A DNA stretch of 40,473 nt, from positions 1-40,473 of the IMG/VR virus record IMGVR_UViG_3300035181_000141, one strand, 5' to 3'. The notes under the pieces were generated by a model. It worked only from the letters and a program-made list of their open reading frames with translations. It made no database searches and was not told the origin of the DNA. Source of the stretch: a virus. Positions 14,853 to 23,840 of this stretch are shown here, piece after piece (positions within the stretch are counted from its first letter, which is position 1; every line of letters starts with the position of its first letter). The position numbers were made by a program, and so were the translations under genes.

Positions 14853-16235
14853 ATGAAAATACTAGAACTCCTGCTACCGAAGTCCATGATAGATAAAGGT
14901 CTATCAACAAAGTCTATGAAGCAAATCGACACTTTACAAGTCCGGATGGATCTGTATGTTGATAAACTTTGTGGCATGGCTGCAGGTACTGCTCGTGATT
15001 TCCTAAAGTCTAAATTAAAAGCTGACTATATCGCACTTAAGGATATTATTAAGAAAAATAATGTAGCTGAGAGTGCTGAAAATACGGAAGACAAGCAATA
15101 TGAAGTATATGATCGTCAGACTGGTAAAGTTGTAGGCAAACCATACTCTAGTTTGTCAAGAGCGTCTAGAGCAGTCGACAGATTAGATAATAAGTATGGC
15201 GGATATAGATACGGAAAACGCCCTGTTACTCCTGTAACCGAGGCGCGACCTAATCGACAAACATCGACATATAATCCGGACAGCGATACATACAATGGTG
15301 AGAAAATGCCTACATTGCGCCCAGATCCTGCAGACAACGCAGAACAACTAAGATCTATAGCAAGTGATCCATTACATAGCTACGACCTTGATACCGATAG
15401 TATAGATGCTAAAAAGTTAATAGCGAAATACATGAAAGTATTATTACCGAGGCACCAGGATGTAATAAAAATGCGATTTATGGACGGCATGACACTCGAA
15501 GAAGTGGCAAAAGTGTTTGGAGTGCATCGTGAACGCATAAGACAGATAGAAGCATCGTCATTAAGAGCAATACGGAGAGAAATAGACAGGAGTGATATAG
15601 CAAGGGCATCTATATATAAACCTGTGGTAAGAACACCTTCCACAATAAATGCAGTCGAACTTAAACGTCTATCCGAGGTTGAAGAATTGGACGAATTATC
15701 AGTTAACACACTAAAGAGTTATTTTGGTAAATCGGGCAAAGATGCAGAGGGGCATATTGCTAAGGCAAAAGCAGGCGTGGACAAAGAAAGCTCGAGTGCC
15801 CATGCTAAAAAGCGTATGAGTGGAATGAAACAAGCAGTAGGTAAACTTTCTAAAGCCAGGCAGCGCGGTGAAAAATTATCCGAAGCAGTTCATAAACTTC
15901 CGCTCACGCCCGAAGATTTCGAAATGGTTAAGCGTTTAATGGAAAAACCGATTCCAGCTATCGTAGCACCTATTTACATATCGGAAATTATCAATGATGA
16001 CGAATTAAACGATCAATTTACTTCGTTAGAAGAAACTGACCCGGGTCGTGATATTAGACCACTTATAGTAGAATGGCTTAACAGAGTAATGCCCGACCAA
16101 ATGTATCGTTTCGGCCAAGCAGTTGCCGATGAGACACAAAGAAAAGGTTTGCTATCACCCATACACGGTTACGATGACCATCAATACAAAGGTACTAACA
16201 ACGGTACCCCCGGAAATGCTACAGGCCGTTTCTAA
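14853..16235 (+). CDS. multidomain late protein with sigma-70 region 4
   Basis: In this 460-residue modular protein, residues 197-243 match sigma-70 region 4 closely: LLPRHQDVIKMRF, then MTLEEVAKVFGVHRERIRQIEASSLRAIRR split over two helices, the -35-recognising helix-turn-helix. No sigma region 2 is present, so it cannot open promoters alone. Around it are an N-terminal helical region (1-70, MKILELLLPK), a YEVYDRQTGKVVGKPYSS module with YGGYRYGKRPV (84-125), a helical segment ELDELSVNTLKSYFGKSGKDAEGHIAKA (278-305) of a kind I associate with phage head-internal proteins, and a C-terminal helical domain ending in a Gly/Asn-rich tail. It may be packaged, ejected and act on host RNA polymerase; that is inference. 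Confidence 0.75.
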   Translation: MKILELLLPKSMIDKGLSTKSMKQIDTLQVRMDLYVDKLCGMAAGTARDFLKSKLKADYIALKDIIKKNNVAESAENTEDKQYEVYDRQTGKVVGKPYSSLSRASRAVDRLDNKYGGYRYGKRPVTPVTEARPNRQTSTYNPDSDTYNGEKMPTLRPDPADNAEQLRSIASDPLHSYDLDTDSIDAKKLIAKYMKVLLPRHQDVIKMRFMDGMTLEEVAKVFGVHRERIRQIEASSLRAIRREIDRSDIARASIYKPVVRTPSTINAVELKRLSEVEELDELSVNTLKSYFGKSGKDAEGHIAKAKAGVDKESSSAHAKKRMSGMKQAVGKLSKARQRGEKLSEAVHKLPLTPEDFEMVKRLMEKPIPAIVAPIYISEIINDDELNDQFTSLEETDPGRDIRPLIVEWLNRVMPDQMYRFGQAVADETQRKGLLSPIHGYDDHQYKGTNNGTPGNATGRF

Positions 16236-16247
16236 TCCCCGAAATTC

Positions 16248-16276
16248 TTGATTTTCGCAATAGCTGAAGTTATAAT
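16248..16276 (+). promoter_or_regulatory. sigma-70-type early promoter
   Basis: TTGATT (16248-16253), a 17-base spacer and a perfect TATAAT (16271-16276) lie 44 bases upstream of ATG 16321, which has an AAGGAG ribosome binding site. It probably drives the DsbA-like and polymerase genes. Confidence 0.8.
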
Positions 16277-16320
16277 AACTTAAACGCTAAGTAAAACACA
16301 AAGCAACTACAAGGAGTTAT

Positions 16321-16572
16321 ATGGCGAAATTAAGCCCCGAAAACATCGCACGACTAAAACAATTAATTAAAGATGGCGTGAGTGTTCTACAAGAAGTGGA
16401 AGACTTAAAGGCAGGTCTAAGCGATACAGTTAAATCAATAGCAGAAGAATTAGAAGTAAAACCTGCACAGTTAAATAAACTTATCAAGATCTGTCAAAAA
16501 GGCAAGATGAATGACCAGCGCGAAGACTGGGAAGAACTGGAAGAATTATATAAATCCGGGGGATTGGGTTAA
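16321..16572 (+). CDS. DsbA-like double-stranded DNA-binding protein
   Basis: This 83-residue helical protein resembles T4 DsbA, a small dsDNA-binding protein that affects late transcription. The best-matching region is residues 43-80 (AEELEVKPAQLNKLIKI..., then a basic GKMNDQREDWEELEELYKSG), equivalent to the conserved part of DsbA with its (V/D)xxxLNxLLxLYxK pattern. The match is from memory of the family and is moderate. The stop shares one base with the DNA polymerase start, so the two are translationally coupled. Confidence 0.6.
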   Translation: MAKLSPENIARLKQLIKDGVSVLQEVEDLKAGLSDTVKSIAEELEVKPAQLNKLIKICQKGKMNDQREDWEELEELYKSGGLG

Positions 16573-19523
16573 TGTATGTCGACAGTTATTTTAACAGGAA
16601 CGGCAAAGAAGAAGTAATTAAGGTAGTAGAACGTATAAACGGTAAAAGAGTTTATAAAGAATATCCGCCCGACTATCATTTCTATGTTAGTGATCCGCGT
16701 GGATCACATAAATCAATCTATGGAAATACACTCAAGAAGATTGTCCCACAGTCATTTACTGAAAAACAAAAATTAGTTAAGACAATGTCAGGTAATGTTA
16801 AGAAATGGGAATCCGATGTTAATCCCATAGGACGTTGCTTAGAACATAATTATCATTCGGGCGAAGCACCTGCGCTAAATGTAGCCTTTTTCGATATTGA
16901 GACTAGCTTTGATAAAGAAGAAGGTTGGTCCGAAGCTGCTGATGCAGACAATTATATAACTGCTATATCGGTTCATTTACAATGGCTTGACGAAATTATC
17001 TGTCTAGCATTTCCTCCCGAGACATTAACGTGGGAAGAAGCATCGGCAATTGCAGATGAAGTAGGTAATGTAGTTCTGTTTAAGACCGAAGTTGAAATGC
17101 TAAATGCGTTTATCGATGTAATATCTGATGCAGATGTATTATCGGGATGGAATTCAGAAGCGTATGATATTCCGTATGTAGTAAATCGTATAAAGAAAGT
17201 ATTAGGTAAACACGAAGCTCGTAGACTCTGTCTATGGGATCAATCGCCGAAAGAACGTAAGTATGAACGTGGTGGTCGCGAAGCGTTGACATATGATTTA
17301 ATTGGTCGAATTTCGATGGATTATATGCAGATTTACAAACAATACAACTATGAAGAACGACATAGCTATGCGTTAAATGCGATTGCAGAAATTGAACTTG
17401 ACGAAACAAAAATTGCATACGAAGGAACACTCGACGAATTGTATAACGATGATTTTAGGAAATTCTTAGAATACAACCTTCAAGATACACGTTTGTTAGA
17501 TAAACTTGATAAGAAATTACAGTTTATCGACTTAGCTAATTCGATTGCGCATTCTAGCTGTGTATTGATTCCTAAGGTTATGGGTGCGGTTGCAGTAACA
17601 GACCAAAACGTGTTAATGGAAGCACATAATCGTAATATGATTTGTCCTGACAAGAAACATACTAGCAGTGAAAAAGACGTAAGGGCAGCAGGTGGATGGG
17701 TAGCAACACCGAGGAAGGGATTCCACAGATGGATTGGTAGCACAGATATGAAATCCTTGTATCCGTCTGTTATTAGAACGTTGAACATGAGTCCAGAAAT
17801 GATCGTTGGACAGATCAGACTAGATCGCACTAATACAGCAATTGCAGCATGGGAAGCGAAAGGCGCCAGATATACATTTGCATCGTGGTGGAATGATAGA
17901 TTTCATGTATTAGAAATGGACGATTTCTATAATGAGGACATTGGTAACAAATTAATTCTCGATATGGAAGACGGGTCTGAGTATGAAGTAACAGGCAAAG
18001 AACTTCATGACTTAATCTTTGAGGGAGGTCAACCTTGGTGCATTAGTGCAAACGGGACAATCTTTAAGACTGACGCTGACGGTGTAATTCCTAGTCTATT
18101 AACACGATGGTACAGTGAACGTAAAGTGTTGCAAGGTATTATGACTAATTACGAGGATATATCGGATAATGCTAAAATGGCAGGTGTTAAAGTACCTAGC
18201 GACTTGTTTAGTATAGAAGATATTAGTGATACAGATATAAAGGCAAATCCTTATATAGATTCCGAATCATATAAGCCTAAAAAATTACGAGAACTTATTA
18301 CTGAGGGTCATAAGAAGCGTGTCGTGCAATATATGAACCAACATAATTTAACAGTTAAGGATGGTAAAGCAATTTATAGAGATCAAGCAGTCTTAGCACG
18401 TATTATCAGTTTCTGGGACAAGCGTCAACTAGTTAAGAAAATTAACCTTAACTCTGCATATGGTGCGTTATTGAATGCAGGTAGCAGATTCTTCGATCAA
18501 CGCTTAGGGCAATCAACTACTTTAACTGGTAGAACAATTACTAAACATATGGCTGCTAAAACAAATGAAATGATCACAGGCGAATATGATCATTACGGTA
18601 AGTCAATAGTATATGGCGATACTGACTCGTGTTATTTTTCGGCATACCCTAGTCTTAAAGAAGAAATCGAGAATGGCGATATCCTGTGGACAAAGGAAAG
18701 TGTTGTGGATTTATATAATGATTTAGCTAAAGCTGTATCAGCAACATTTCCCGAATTCTTATTATCTAGTTTGCATGTGCCAGTTAAGCGTTCGACCGGT
18801 GTAATTGCTAGTTCACGTGAAACAGTATCTGAGACAGGTATATGGATGGTTAAGAAGCGTTATGCTTGTTTGATGTATGACAAGGATGGTATTAGACTTG
18901 ACGTTGCTGGCAAAGTAGGCAAAGTAAAGGCTATGGGTCTTGATTTAAAACGCGCAGATACACCGAAATTCGTGCAAAAATTCTTGTCAGACATACTGAT
19001 GGATACTCTTACAGACAAGGGCGAGAACGCTGTGATAGAGAAGGTTCGTTTGTTCAAAGAAAAATTTGAAGATATGAAACCGTGGCAACAAGGTACACCT
19101 CGTTCAGTTAATAAGTTAACTCATTATAAAGACAAACTTGAAGATGCAGGGTTCAAAAAGATGAAAGGGATTCATGTAGGTAATTTACATGTACCTGGAC
19201 ACGTAACGGCCAGCCTTGCATGGAATAGGTTAAAAGAAGTTCATATGGATCAACATGCTATGCGTATCATCGATGGACAAAAGATTATTATTTGTAAATT
19301 AAAAGAAACAAGTGAAAATAGATTATCAAGTATTGCTTATCCCGTCGATGAAACACATTTGCCGGAATGGTTCTTGAGTCTCCCGTTCGATAGTGAAGAT
19401 ATGATGGCAGGTATCGTAGATAAGAAGGTAGAAAACTTGTTAGGTGTTCTTAAATGGGATCTTAGTAGAACAAATAAAGAACATGCACATTTAGAGACAT
19501 TATTTGATTTCAGTAACATGTGA
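16572..19523 (+). CDS. 43: DNA polymerase, family B (T4 gp43-like)
   Basis: This is the replicative polymerase with proofreading, 983 residues against 898 in T4. Exonuclease motifs are intact: FFDIETS (106-112, D108 and E110), VLSGWNSEAYDIPYVVNRI (exo II) and YNLQDTRLLDKL (exo III). Polymerase motifs follow in order: STDMKSLYPSVIRTLNMSPE (motif A), KKINLNSAYGALLN (motif B) and VYGDTDSCYF (motif C, both catalytic Asp). The N-terminus MYVDSYFNRNGKEEVI resembles the T4-type N-terminal domain. The start shares a base with the upstream stop. It should work with the adjacent sliding clamp; helicase, primase and clamp loader are not in the window. Confidence 0.96.
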   Translation: MYVDSYFNRNGKEEVIKVVERINGKRVYKEYPPDYHFYVSDPRGSHKSIYGNTLKKIVPQSFTEKQKLVKTMSGNVKKWESDVNPIGRCLEHNYHSGEAPALNVAFFDIETSFDKEEGWSEAADADNYITAISVHLQWLDEIICLAFPPETLTWEEASAIADEVGNVVLFKTEVEMLNAFIDVISDADVLSGWNSEAYDIPYVVNRIKKVLGKHEARRLCLWDQSPKERKYERGGREALTYDLIGRISMDYMQIYKQYNYEERHSYALNAIAEIELDETKIAYEGTLDELYNDDFRKFLEYNLQDTRLLDKLDKKLQFIDLANSIAHSSCVLIPKVMGAVAVTDQNVLMEAHNRNMICPDKKHTSSEKDVRAAGGWVATPRKGFHRWIGSTDMKSLYPSVIRTLNMSPEMIVGQIRLDRTNTAIAAWEAKGARYTFASWWNDRFHVLEMDDFYNEDIGNKLILDMEDGSEYEVTGKELHDLIFEGGQPWCISANGTIFKTDADGVIPSLLTRWYSERKVLQGIMTNYEDISDNAKMAGVKVPSDLFSIEDISDTDIKANPYIDSESYKPKKLRELITEGHKKRVVQYMNQHNLTVKDGKAIYRDQAVLARIISFWDKRQLVKKINLNSAYGALLNAGSRFFDQRLGQSTTLTGRTITKHMAAKTNEMITGEYDHYGKSIVYGDTDSCYFSAYPSLKEEIENGDILWTKESVVDLYNDLAKAVSATFPEFLLSSLHVPVKRSTGVIASSRETVSETGIWMVKKRYACLMYDKDGIRLDVAGKVGKVKAMGLDLKRADTPKFVQKFLSDILMDTLTDKGENAVIEKVRLFKEKFEDMKPWQQGTPRSVNKLTHYKDKLEDAGFKKMKGIHVGNLHVPGHVTASLAWNRLKEVHMDQHAMRIIDGQKIIICKLKETSENRLSSIAYPVDETHLPEWFLSLPFDSEDMMAGIVDKKVENLLGVLKWDLSRTNKEHAHLETLFDFSNM

Positions 19524-19528
19524 AATCC

Positions 19529-19557
19529 TTGACTTTCTTACTGAAATTCTATATACT
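19529..19557 (+). promoter_or_regulatory. sigma-70-type early promoter
   Basis: TTGACT (19529-19534), a 17-base spacer and TATACT (19552-19557) lie 20 bases before ATG 19578, with AAAGGA between. It probably drives the 58-residue ORF and the sliding clamp. Confidence 0.78.
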
Positions 19558-19577
19558 ACAGCATTAAAGGACACACA

Positions 19578-19754
19578 ATGAACAATCAATTTTATGCTAT
19601 TATACCCGGTCGAATGGATCCTAATATTGCTGAAATGATTTATGGATCAGTGCCAACTGAATTATTGACAGATTATTATATTTGTACTGATCCAAGAAAT
19701 ACATGCATTACATTACGACCAAAAACACAACTATTAAACAAGGAAACAACATGA
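19578..19754 (+). CDS. small conserved-context protein, 58 aa
   Basis: This unrecognised 58-residue protein reads MNNQFYAIIPGRMDPN and ends QLLNKETT. It has a good promoter, an AAAGGA ribosome binding site, and a stop that overlaps the clamp ATG as ATGA, all signs of a real gene despite its length. Its position between polymerase and clamp suggests a replication or translational-coupling role, but nothing in the sequence shows which. Confidence 0.65.
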   Translation: MNNQFYAIIPGRMDPNIAEMIYGSVPTELLTDYYICTDPRNTCITLRPKTQLLNKETT

Positions 19755-20503
19755 ACATATTAGACAGTTTGAAAGACATCATTAAGCATACGAATTCGTT
19801 AGGCTTTATTGATATGGTAAAAATTATCGGAACAACAACTGATGCAAAAATAGAAGCAATTGACGCAGATAAGACAGTTGTGATTTTCGGTAGCTTATAC
19901 CAGCCAATCACAGGCATCGATACAACAGTAGGATTATCGCGTATTGCAGTATTGAAGGGCTTTATTGATTTTCCACCATATTCAGGCGAAAAGGCTGTAA
20001 CAGAAATCGTATCCGAAATGCGTAACGGTGCAAATGCGCCAACAGAAATTAAATTTTCCAGTGGTGGTGGGCACCTATCTAACTATCGTTTCATGAGCGA
20101 GACAATGGTGAATGAACAGATTAAAGTACCTGCATTTAAAGGCGCACCATGGAATGTAACAATTACTCCGGAAAAGAAAAAGATTACAGAGTTGTCTTAC
20201 ATGTTAGGAACCTTAGGTGGCTTCGAAAAACGCTTCGTAGTAAGTGTTGATGCAACAGATACGTTAATCTTTAGTGTTGGTATTGGCCCAACAGACAGGA
20301 CAATATTACCGTTTGCAGAAAAGGTATCAGGTACAATGAAGCATCAGTGGTCATGGCCTTTATCGCAGGTGTTAGGTATTTTGAAATTGACAGAGACGTC
20401 GTCTTCGTCGACAATGAGCTTCTCAGACTCCGGTGCAATGAAAATTGAGATCGACAGTGGCTTAGGAAAATATTCCTATATTTTACCTGCAGGCAAGGCT
20501 TAA
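19751..20503 (+). CDS. 45: sliding clamp (T4 gp45-like)
   Basis: This is a probable DNA polymerase processivity factor, which in T4 also couples late transcription to replication. The 250-residue protein (T4 gp45 is 228) begins MNILDSLKD, has central LSRIAVLKGFIDFPPYS (the L-x-G-F/L segment of gp45-type clamps) and a C-terminal half of alternating strands ending DSGLGKYSYILPAGKA. The match is by pattern and context rather than strong motif identity. The true start is the ATG at 19751, overlapping the previous stop, not the open frame from 19703. Abundant T4-type late promoters in the window make a gp45-type clamp expected. Confidence 0.75.
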   Translation: MNILDSLKDIIKHTNSLGFIDMVKIIGTTTDAKIEAIDADKTVVIFGSLYQPITGIDTTVGLSRIAVLKGFIDFPPYSGEKAVTEIVSEMRNGANAPTEIKFSSGGGHLSNYRFMSETMVNEQIKVPAFKGAPWNVTITPEKKKITELSYMLGTLGGFEKRFVVSVDATDTLIFSVGIGPTDRTILPFAEKVSGTMKHQWSWPLSQVLGILKLTETSSSSTMSFSDSGAMKIEIDSGLGKYSYILPAGKA

Positions 20504-20537
20504 AACCTAAATACACTAACAACTACAGAGGAAACTA

Positions 20538-22100
20538 ATGGGAATTGATTTAGGGAAGATGCACGATGACGGCAAATGGGCAAAATATTTGCCAGCCATC
20601 AGTGGTTTTTATGTAACACAGCTAGGATACGACAAAAATATCGCAGATTATATTAAGCCAGAGCGAGTGCCAGAAAAATTCGAACACGGAATACAGGGAA
20701 TCGACTTCTTAAAACCTGAAGATTCGTATTACCATTATCCATATGGACTATATTCTGCAGGTCACGCTAATAGAAATTTAGCAAAATGTGATCGTGCGGC
20801 GCCGATGATTCACGGACGAGATAGAGAGAAAACAATACTTATCGGTGATAGTGGCGGATTCCAAATTGCAACAGGTGTTATTAAACTTGACTGGACAACA
20901 GTAAAGACTCCGGCTGGTGATAAGTTACGCGAAGAGATTCTTAGATACTTAGAACATACAGCTGACTGGTCGATGACACTCGATGTTCCAGCGTTTGCGT
21001 GGACACCACCATTCGGTGCAAAGACTGGACTAACTTGTTTCGAAGATTGCTTGGATGTAACTGAGTATAATTTGCAATACTTTATGAGTAATAGGGTACC
21101 AGGCGCAACTAAGTTTTTAAATGTGTTGTCTGGCAGTGATGCAGACAACTCTAAAACCTGGTATGAACGAGTTATTCCGTATAGTATGCCGGACGCAGTC
21201 GAAGCAATGGGTTATACACGCGATCGCACACTAGAGGGATATGCGTTTGCTGGTTGTAATATGCGACAAATGAAAACTACATTAAGTCGTATTCTTGACT
21301 TACGTGACGATAATATGTTAGCAGGGAAGGATTGGATTCACTTCCTTGGTATCGGTAGGCTTGACTGGGCATGTTATTTAACATCGATTGAACGCCAACT
21401 TAAGAAACATGATAACCCAAATCTAAGTATTAGTTTTGATGCTGCTTCGCCATTCGTAGCAGCCGGTGGGTATGCATTATCTTATGATTATACTCACTTC
21501 AGCGCAGATAGACTTACTTATTCTATGGGTAAAGGTATAGACAATAAAGGATTTACTAAATCTAAAAATGCGATGCCATACGGTGGACCTATTAACAACA
21601 GATTAACAGTAGGTGACATCTGTGTTATGGGCCCGGGTGACGTAAACAAGCATGGTAAGGAAGGTAAGACAAGCTGGGACACAACTTCTTATGCACTTGT
21701 AATGGCGCACAACGTTTTTAACCATATCGATGCAGTTCAGGAAATCAATCGATTAGCTGACGTTGCATATGCAAAACTTGGTACAGTAGATCCTAGTGCT
21801 TGGTATCGCCAGGGAAAGAAGAAGCCTGTTAATAAAGATGAATTTGTTCCTAATAACATTTTGTATTTTAACTCCTTTGTTGAAAAATTACTCGATCCAG
21901 CAACACCTAATCCACGTGCTTTATTAGAAGAATATACTGCATTCCTAGAAAGTATTAGTTTCGGTAATAAGAAGCAAGTCACAACAATGGGACAAGAGGA
22001 TATGTGGCATAAAATCGATGATGTCTCAGTCGAGGAAGCACCTGATGTCCAGGACATGGCTGATATGGATGACATGCACCTTGCAGAAGAAGATGAATGA
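20538..22100 (+). CDS. dpdA: DpdA-like tRNA-guanine-transglycosylase homologue (DNA 7-deazaguanine insertion)
   Basis: This is a TGT-superfamily enzyme. In the DpdA branch these swap guanine in DNA for a 7-deazaguanine such as preQ0. It has 520 residues. GDSGGFQ at 103-109 holds the conserved Asp (D104) and base-binding residues, LDVP at 148-151 adds a conserved Asp, HFLGIGR at 268-274 corresponds to HLLGVG of TGT, and ISFDAASPF at 298-306 carries the catalytic nucleophile position (D301). The CxCxxC zinc site of tRNA-acting TGT is missing, which favours a DNA substrate. The extreme C-terminus is a very acidic tail (from about 493). QueE at 30674 supports the pathway. AGAGGA precedes ATG 20538. 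Confidence 0.88.
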   Translation: MGIDLGKMHDDGKWAKYLPAISGFYVTQLGYDKNIADYIKPERVPEKFEHGIQGIDFLKPEDSYYHYPYGLYSAGHANRNLAKCDRAAPMIHGRDREKTILIGDSGGFQIATGVIKLDWTTVKTPAGDKLREEILRYLEHTADWSMTLDVPAFAWTPPFGAKTGLTCFEDCLDVTEYNLQYFMSNRVPGATKFLNVLSGSDADNSKTWYERVIPYSMPDAVEAMGYTRDRTLEGYAFAGCNMRQMKTTLSRILDLRDDNMLAGKDWIHFLGIGRLDWACYLTSIERQLKKHDNPNLSISFDAASPFVAAGGYALSYDYTHFSADRLTYSMGKGIDNKGFTKSKNAMPYGGPINNRLTVGDICVMGPGDVNKHGKEGKTSWDTTSYALVMAHNVFNHIDAVQEINRLADVAYAKLGTVDPSAWYRQGKKKPVNKDEFVPNNILYFNSFVEKLLDPATPNPRALLEEYTAFLESISFGNKKQVTTMGQEDMWHKIDDVSVEEAPDVQDMADMDDMHLAEEDE

Positions 22101-22323
22101 GAAGTTACAAAAAGACCTTAGCACTTTAGAGAGACTTATCGGAATACAAACGGATTGTATACATGCACACGATCCGAGTGTACAATATATGCATGGTATG
22201 CTGAATGGGCTTATTTGTGCCCATTCAGTATTTGCAGACTGCGAACCAAAATATATGAGCAAGCCTCACAGAATACATGGACGCAATATACGCCATAAAA
22301 GTATGCAATCTAAAGGAAAATAA
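22093..22323 (+). CDS. small hypothetical protein, 76 aa
   Basis: This unrecognised protein starts at ATG 22093, overlapping the DpdA stop by 8 bases. It begins with a helix (MNEKLQKDLSTLERLIGI) and ends strongly basic (HRIHGRNIRHKSMQSKGK). Cysteines and histidines in the middle (DCIHAH, CAHSVFADC) might bind metal. It is coupled to DpdA, so an accessory role in DNA modification is possible. Confidence 0.6.
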   Translation: MNEKLQKDLSTLERLIGIQTDCIHAHDPSVQYMHGMLNGLICAHSVFADCEPKYMSKPHRIHGRNIRHKSMQSKGK

Positions 22324-22512
22324 ATGAGAAATTTACAAGAATACCCGATTACAAGCATAGATATATTCGATGCACTAAGATGTGCAGATTCACTAATGGA
22401 TACTGAGAGTATAGGTGACACAAATCGACTCTCCCTAACACTCCTTAGATTATACTTAGAAGATAATAAAACAAGTTTAAATGAGTTTCTAAATAAACAT
22501 AAAATAGTATAA
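22324..22512 (+). CDS. small hypothetical protein, 62 aa
   Basis: This mostly helical, acidic protein starts immediately after the previous stop (TAAATG), preceded by AAAGGAAAA. There is no family I recognise. Confidence 0.5.
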   Translation: MRNLQEYPITSIDIFDALRCADSLMDTESIGDTNRLSLTLLRLYLEDNKTSLNEFLNKHKIV

Positions 22513-22582
22513 TATGCATGTATCACGAATCCTTTAGAAATAGAAGAAATATATGAAAAGTATAATAAGATAAGGAAATTTG

Positions 22583-23410
22583 ATGAGTAAAATAATAGTG
22601 GTGTATCATGGAAACTGTGCAGACGGATTCACAGCAGCATGGATCGTAAGTAAGATACACCCGGATGCGGAATTTTACGCAGGTTTTTATCAAACAACAC
22701 CGCCCGATGTTACGGGCAAGATTGTCTACATGGTAGACTTTAGCTATAAACTTCCTGTAATGGAAGAACTAACAAGTAAAGCATTAAAAGTAATTCACAT
22801 CGACCACCACGATACTGCTATTCGAGATTTGGCAGATTTTAACCCATCCAATTTTGAAAAATTCTATAGCCCCGCTAATACTGAGAGCGGCGCAATGTTA
22901 ACGTGGAAATATTTCTATCCTGCAATCGAAGTACCACAATTCATTAAACACATTGATGATCGGGATCGTTGGAAATTCTTATTGCCAGGAACACGCGAAA
23001 TACAGGCAAACATATTCAGTTACGATTATACATTCGAAAATTGGGATATGTTATTTAATCAGAATTTGGATGAACAGGTTCTGCAAGGTACAGCTATTGA
23101 ACGTGCCCAGGCTAAAAACATTAAGGAGCTAATGGGTGTTGTAGTTCGTAGAATGAATATTGCGGGATATAATGTGCCTGCTGCAAACGTTCCATATATG
23201 TATGGTTCCGATATGTGTCACGCTCTTGCAAAGAACGAACCATTTGCTGTATACTATTACGATAAGCCCGACGGTCGTGAATTTGGTCTACGATCAGAAG
23301 AAAACGGTGTGCATGTAGGTGACATTGCTGTGCAGTTCGATGGCGGCGGGCACGAACATGCATCCGGGTTTAGAATGAGTTATGACTTAGCGAGGAAATT
23401 TGAAATATGA
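22583..23410 (+). CDS. DHH/DHHA1 family phosphoesterase
   Basis: This 275-residue member of the DHH phosphoesterase superfamily (which includes nanoRNases, cyclic-dinucleotide phosphodiesterases and RecJ) shows the metal-binding motifs HGNCADGFTAAW (9-20), VDFS (51-54), HIDHHDTA (72-79, the DHH signature) and, at the C-terminus, the DHHA1 motif FDGGGHEHASGF (about 251-262). It could trim short oligonucleotides or degrade a signalling nucleotide; the sequence does not decide. ATG 22583 is preferred over TTG 22580, with AAGGA in front. The stop overlaps the next gene as ATGA. Confidence 0.88.
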   Translation: MSKIIVVYHGNCADGFTAAWIVSKIHPDAEFYAGFYQTTPPDVTGKIVYMVDFSYKLPVMEELTSKALKVIHIDHHDTAIRDLADFNPSNFEKFYSPANTESGAMLTWKYFYPAIEVPQFIKHIDDRDRWKFLLPGTREIQANIFSYDYTFENWDMLFNQNLDEQVLQGTAIERAQAKNIKELMGVVVRRMNIAGYNVPAANVPYMYGSDMCHALAKNEPFAVYYYDKPDGREFGLRSEENGVHVGDIAVQFDGGGHEHASGFRMSYDLARKFEI

Positions 23411-23625
23411 AAATGTTAAAATGGCTGTTTGCAGATTTGTTTGAACGTGACACATCTAGCCAAGAACGAGTCGACGAACTATATTTAACGAATGACAGCA
23501 ATAGAGAATTCGTTAAAAGTTTAGATCAAAGGCAACGTGATTATTATTTTAGTCTGCAAGACACTTGGCGGAAATCACTGACACGCCTAGAATCTCGTGT
23601 GTACGAACTCGAAGGGAAACTATGA
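23407..23625 (+). CDS. small coiled-coil protein, 72 aa
   Basis: This is a helical, highly charged protein with a hydrophobic N-terminus (MKMLKWLFADLF) and a probable coiled coil at the C-terminus (TRLESRVYELEGKL). It overlaps genes on both sides by ATGA, so it is firmly within the operon. The function is unknown. Confidence 0.6.
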   Translation: MKMLKWLFADLFERDTSSQERVDELYLTNDSNREFVKSLDQRQRDYYFSLQDTWRKSLTRLESRVYELEGKL

Positions 23626-23840
23626 AATGGAAATATAAACTACGTAAGGATTCTACGAACTGGCATGCATGGTTTGCATGGCATCCGGTAAAACTTACAA
23701 ACGGTGATACAATATGGTTAGAGTCTATTTTACGTAAATCAACTTACAGACGATTTCCTAGTTTAGTGGATAGAATGTTTTTTGTTACAGACTATGAATA
23801 TGAAGAATCTATATTAGATATTTTAAAGGACGTAAAATGA
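23622..23840 (+). CDS. small hypothetical protein, 72 aa
   Basis: This is a basic, tryptophan-rich protein (NWHAWFAWHPVKL near residues 12-24). I take ATG 23622, which overlaps the upstream stop, rather than the earlier open frame. The tail is acidic (DYEYEESILDILKDVK). The family is not recognised. Confidence 0.6.
   Translation: MKWKYKLRKDSTNWHAWFAWHPVKLTNGDTIWLESILRKSTYRRFPSLVDRMFFVTDYEYEESILDILKDVK

Noticed and set aside
22508-22566. TATAAT matches before the DHH phosphoesterase gene as a promoter
   Set aside because: The -35 positions are poor at 17-base spacing, and AT-rich intergenic sequence gives such matches by chance.
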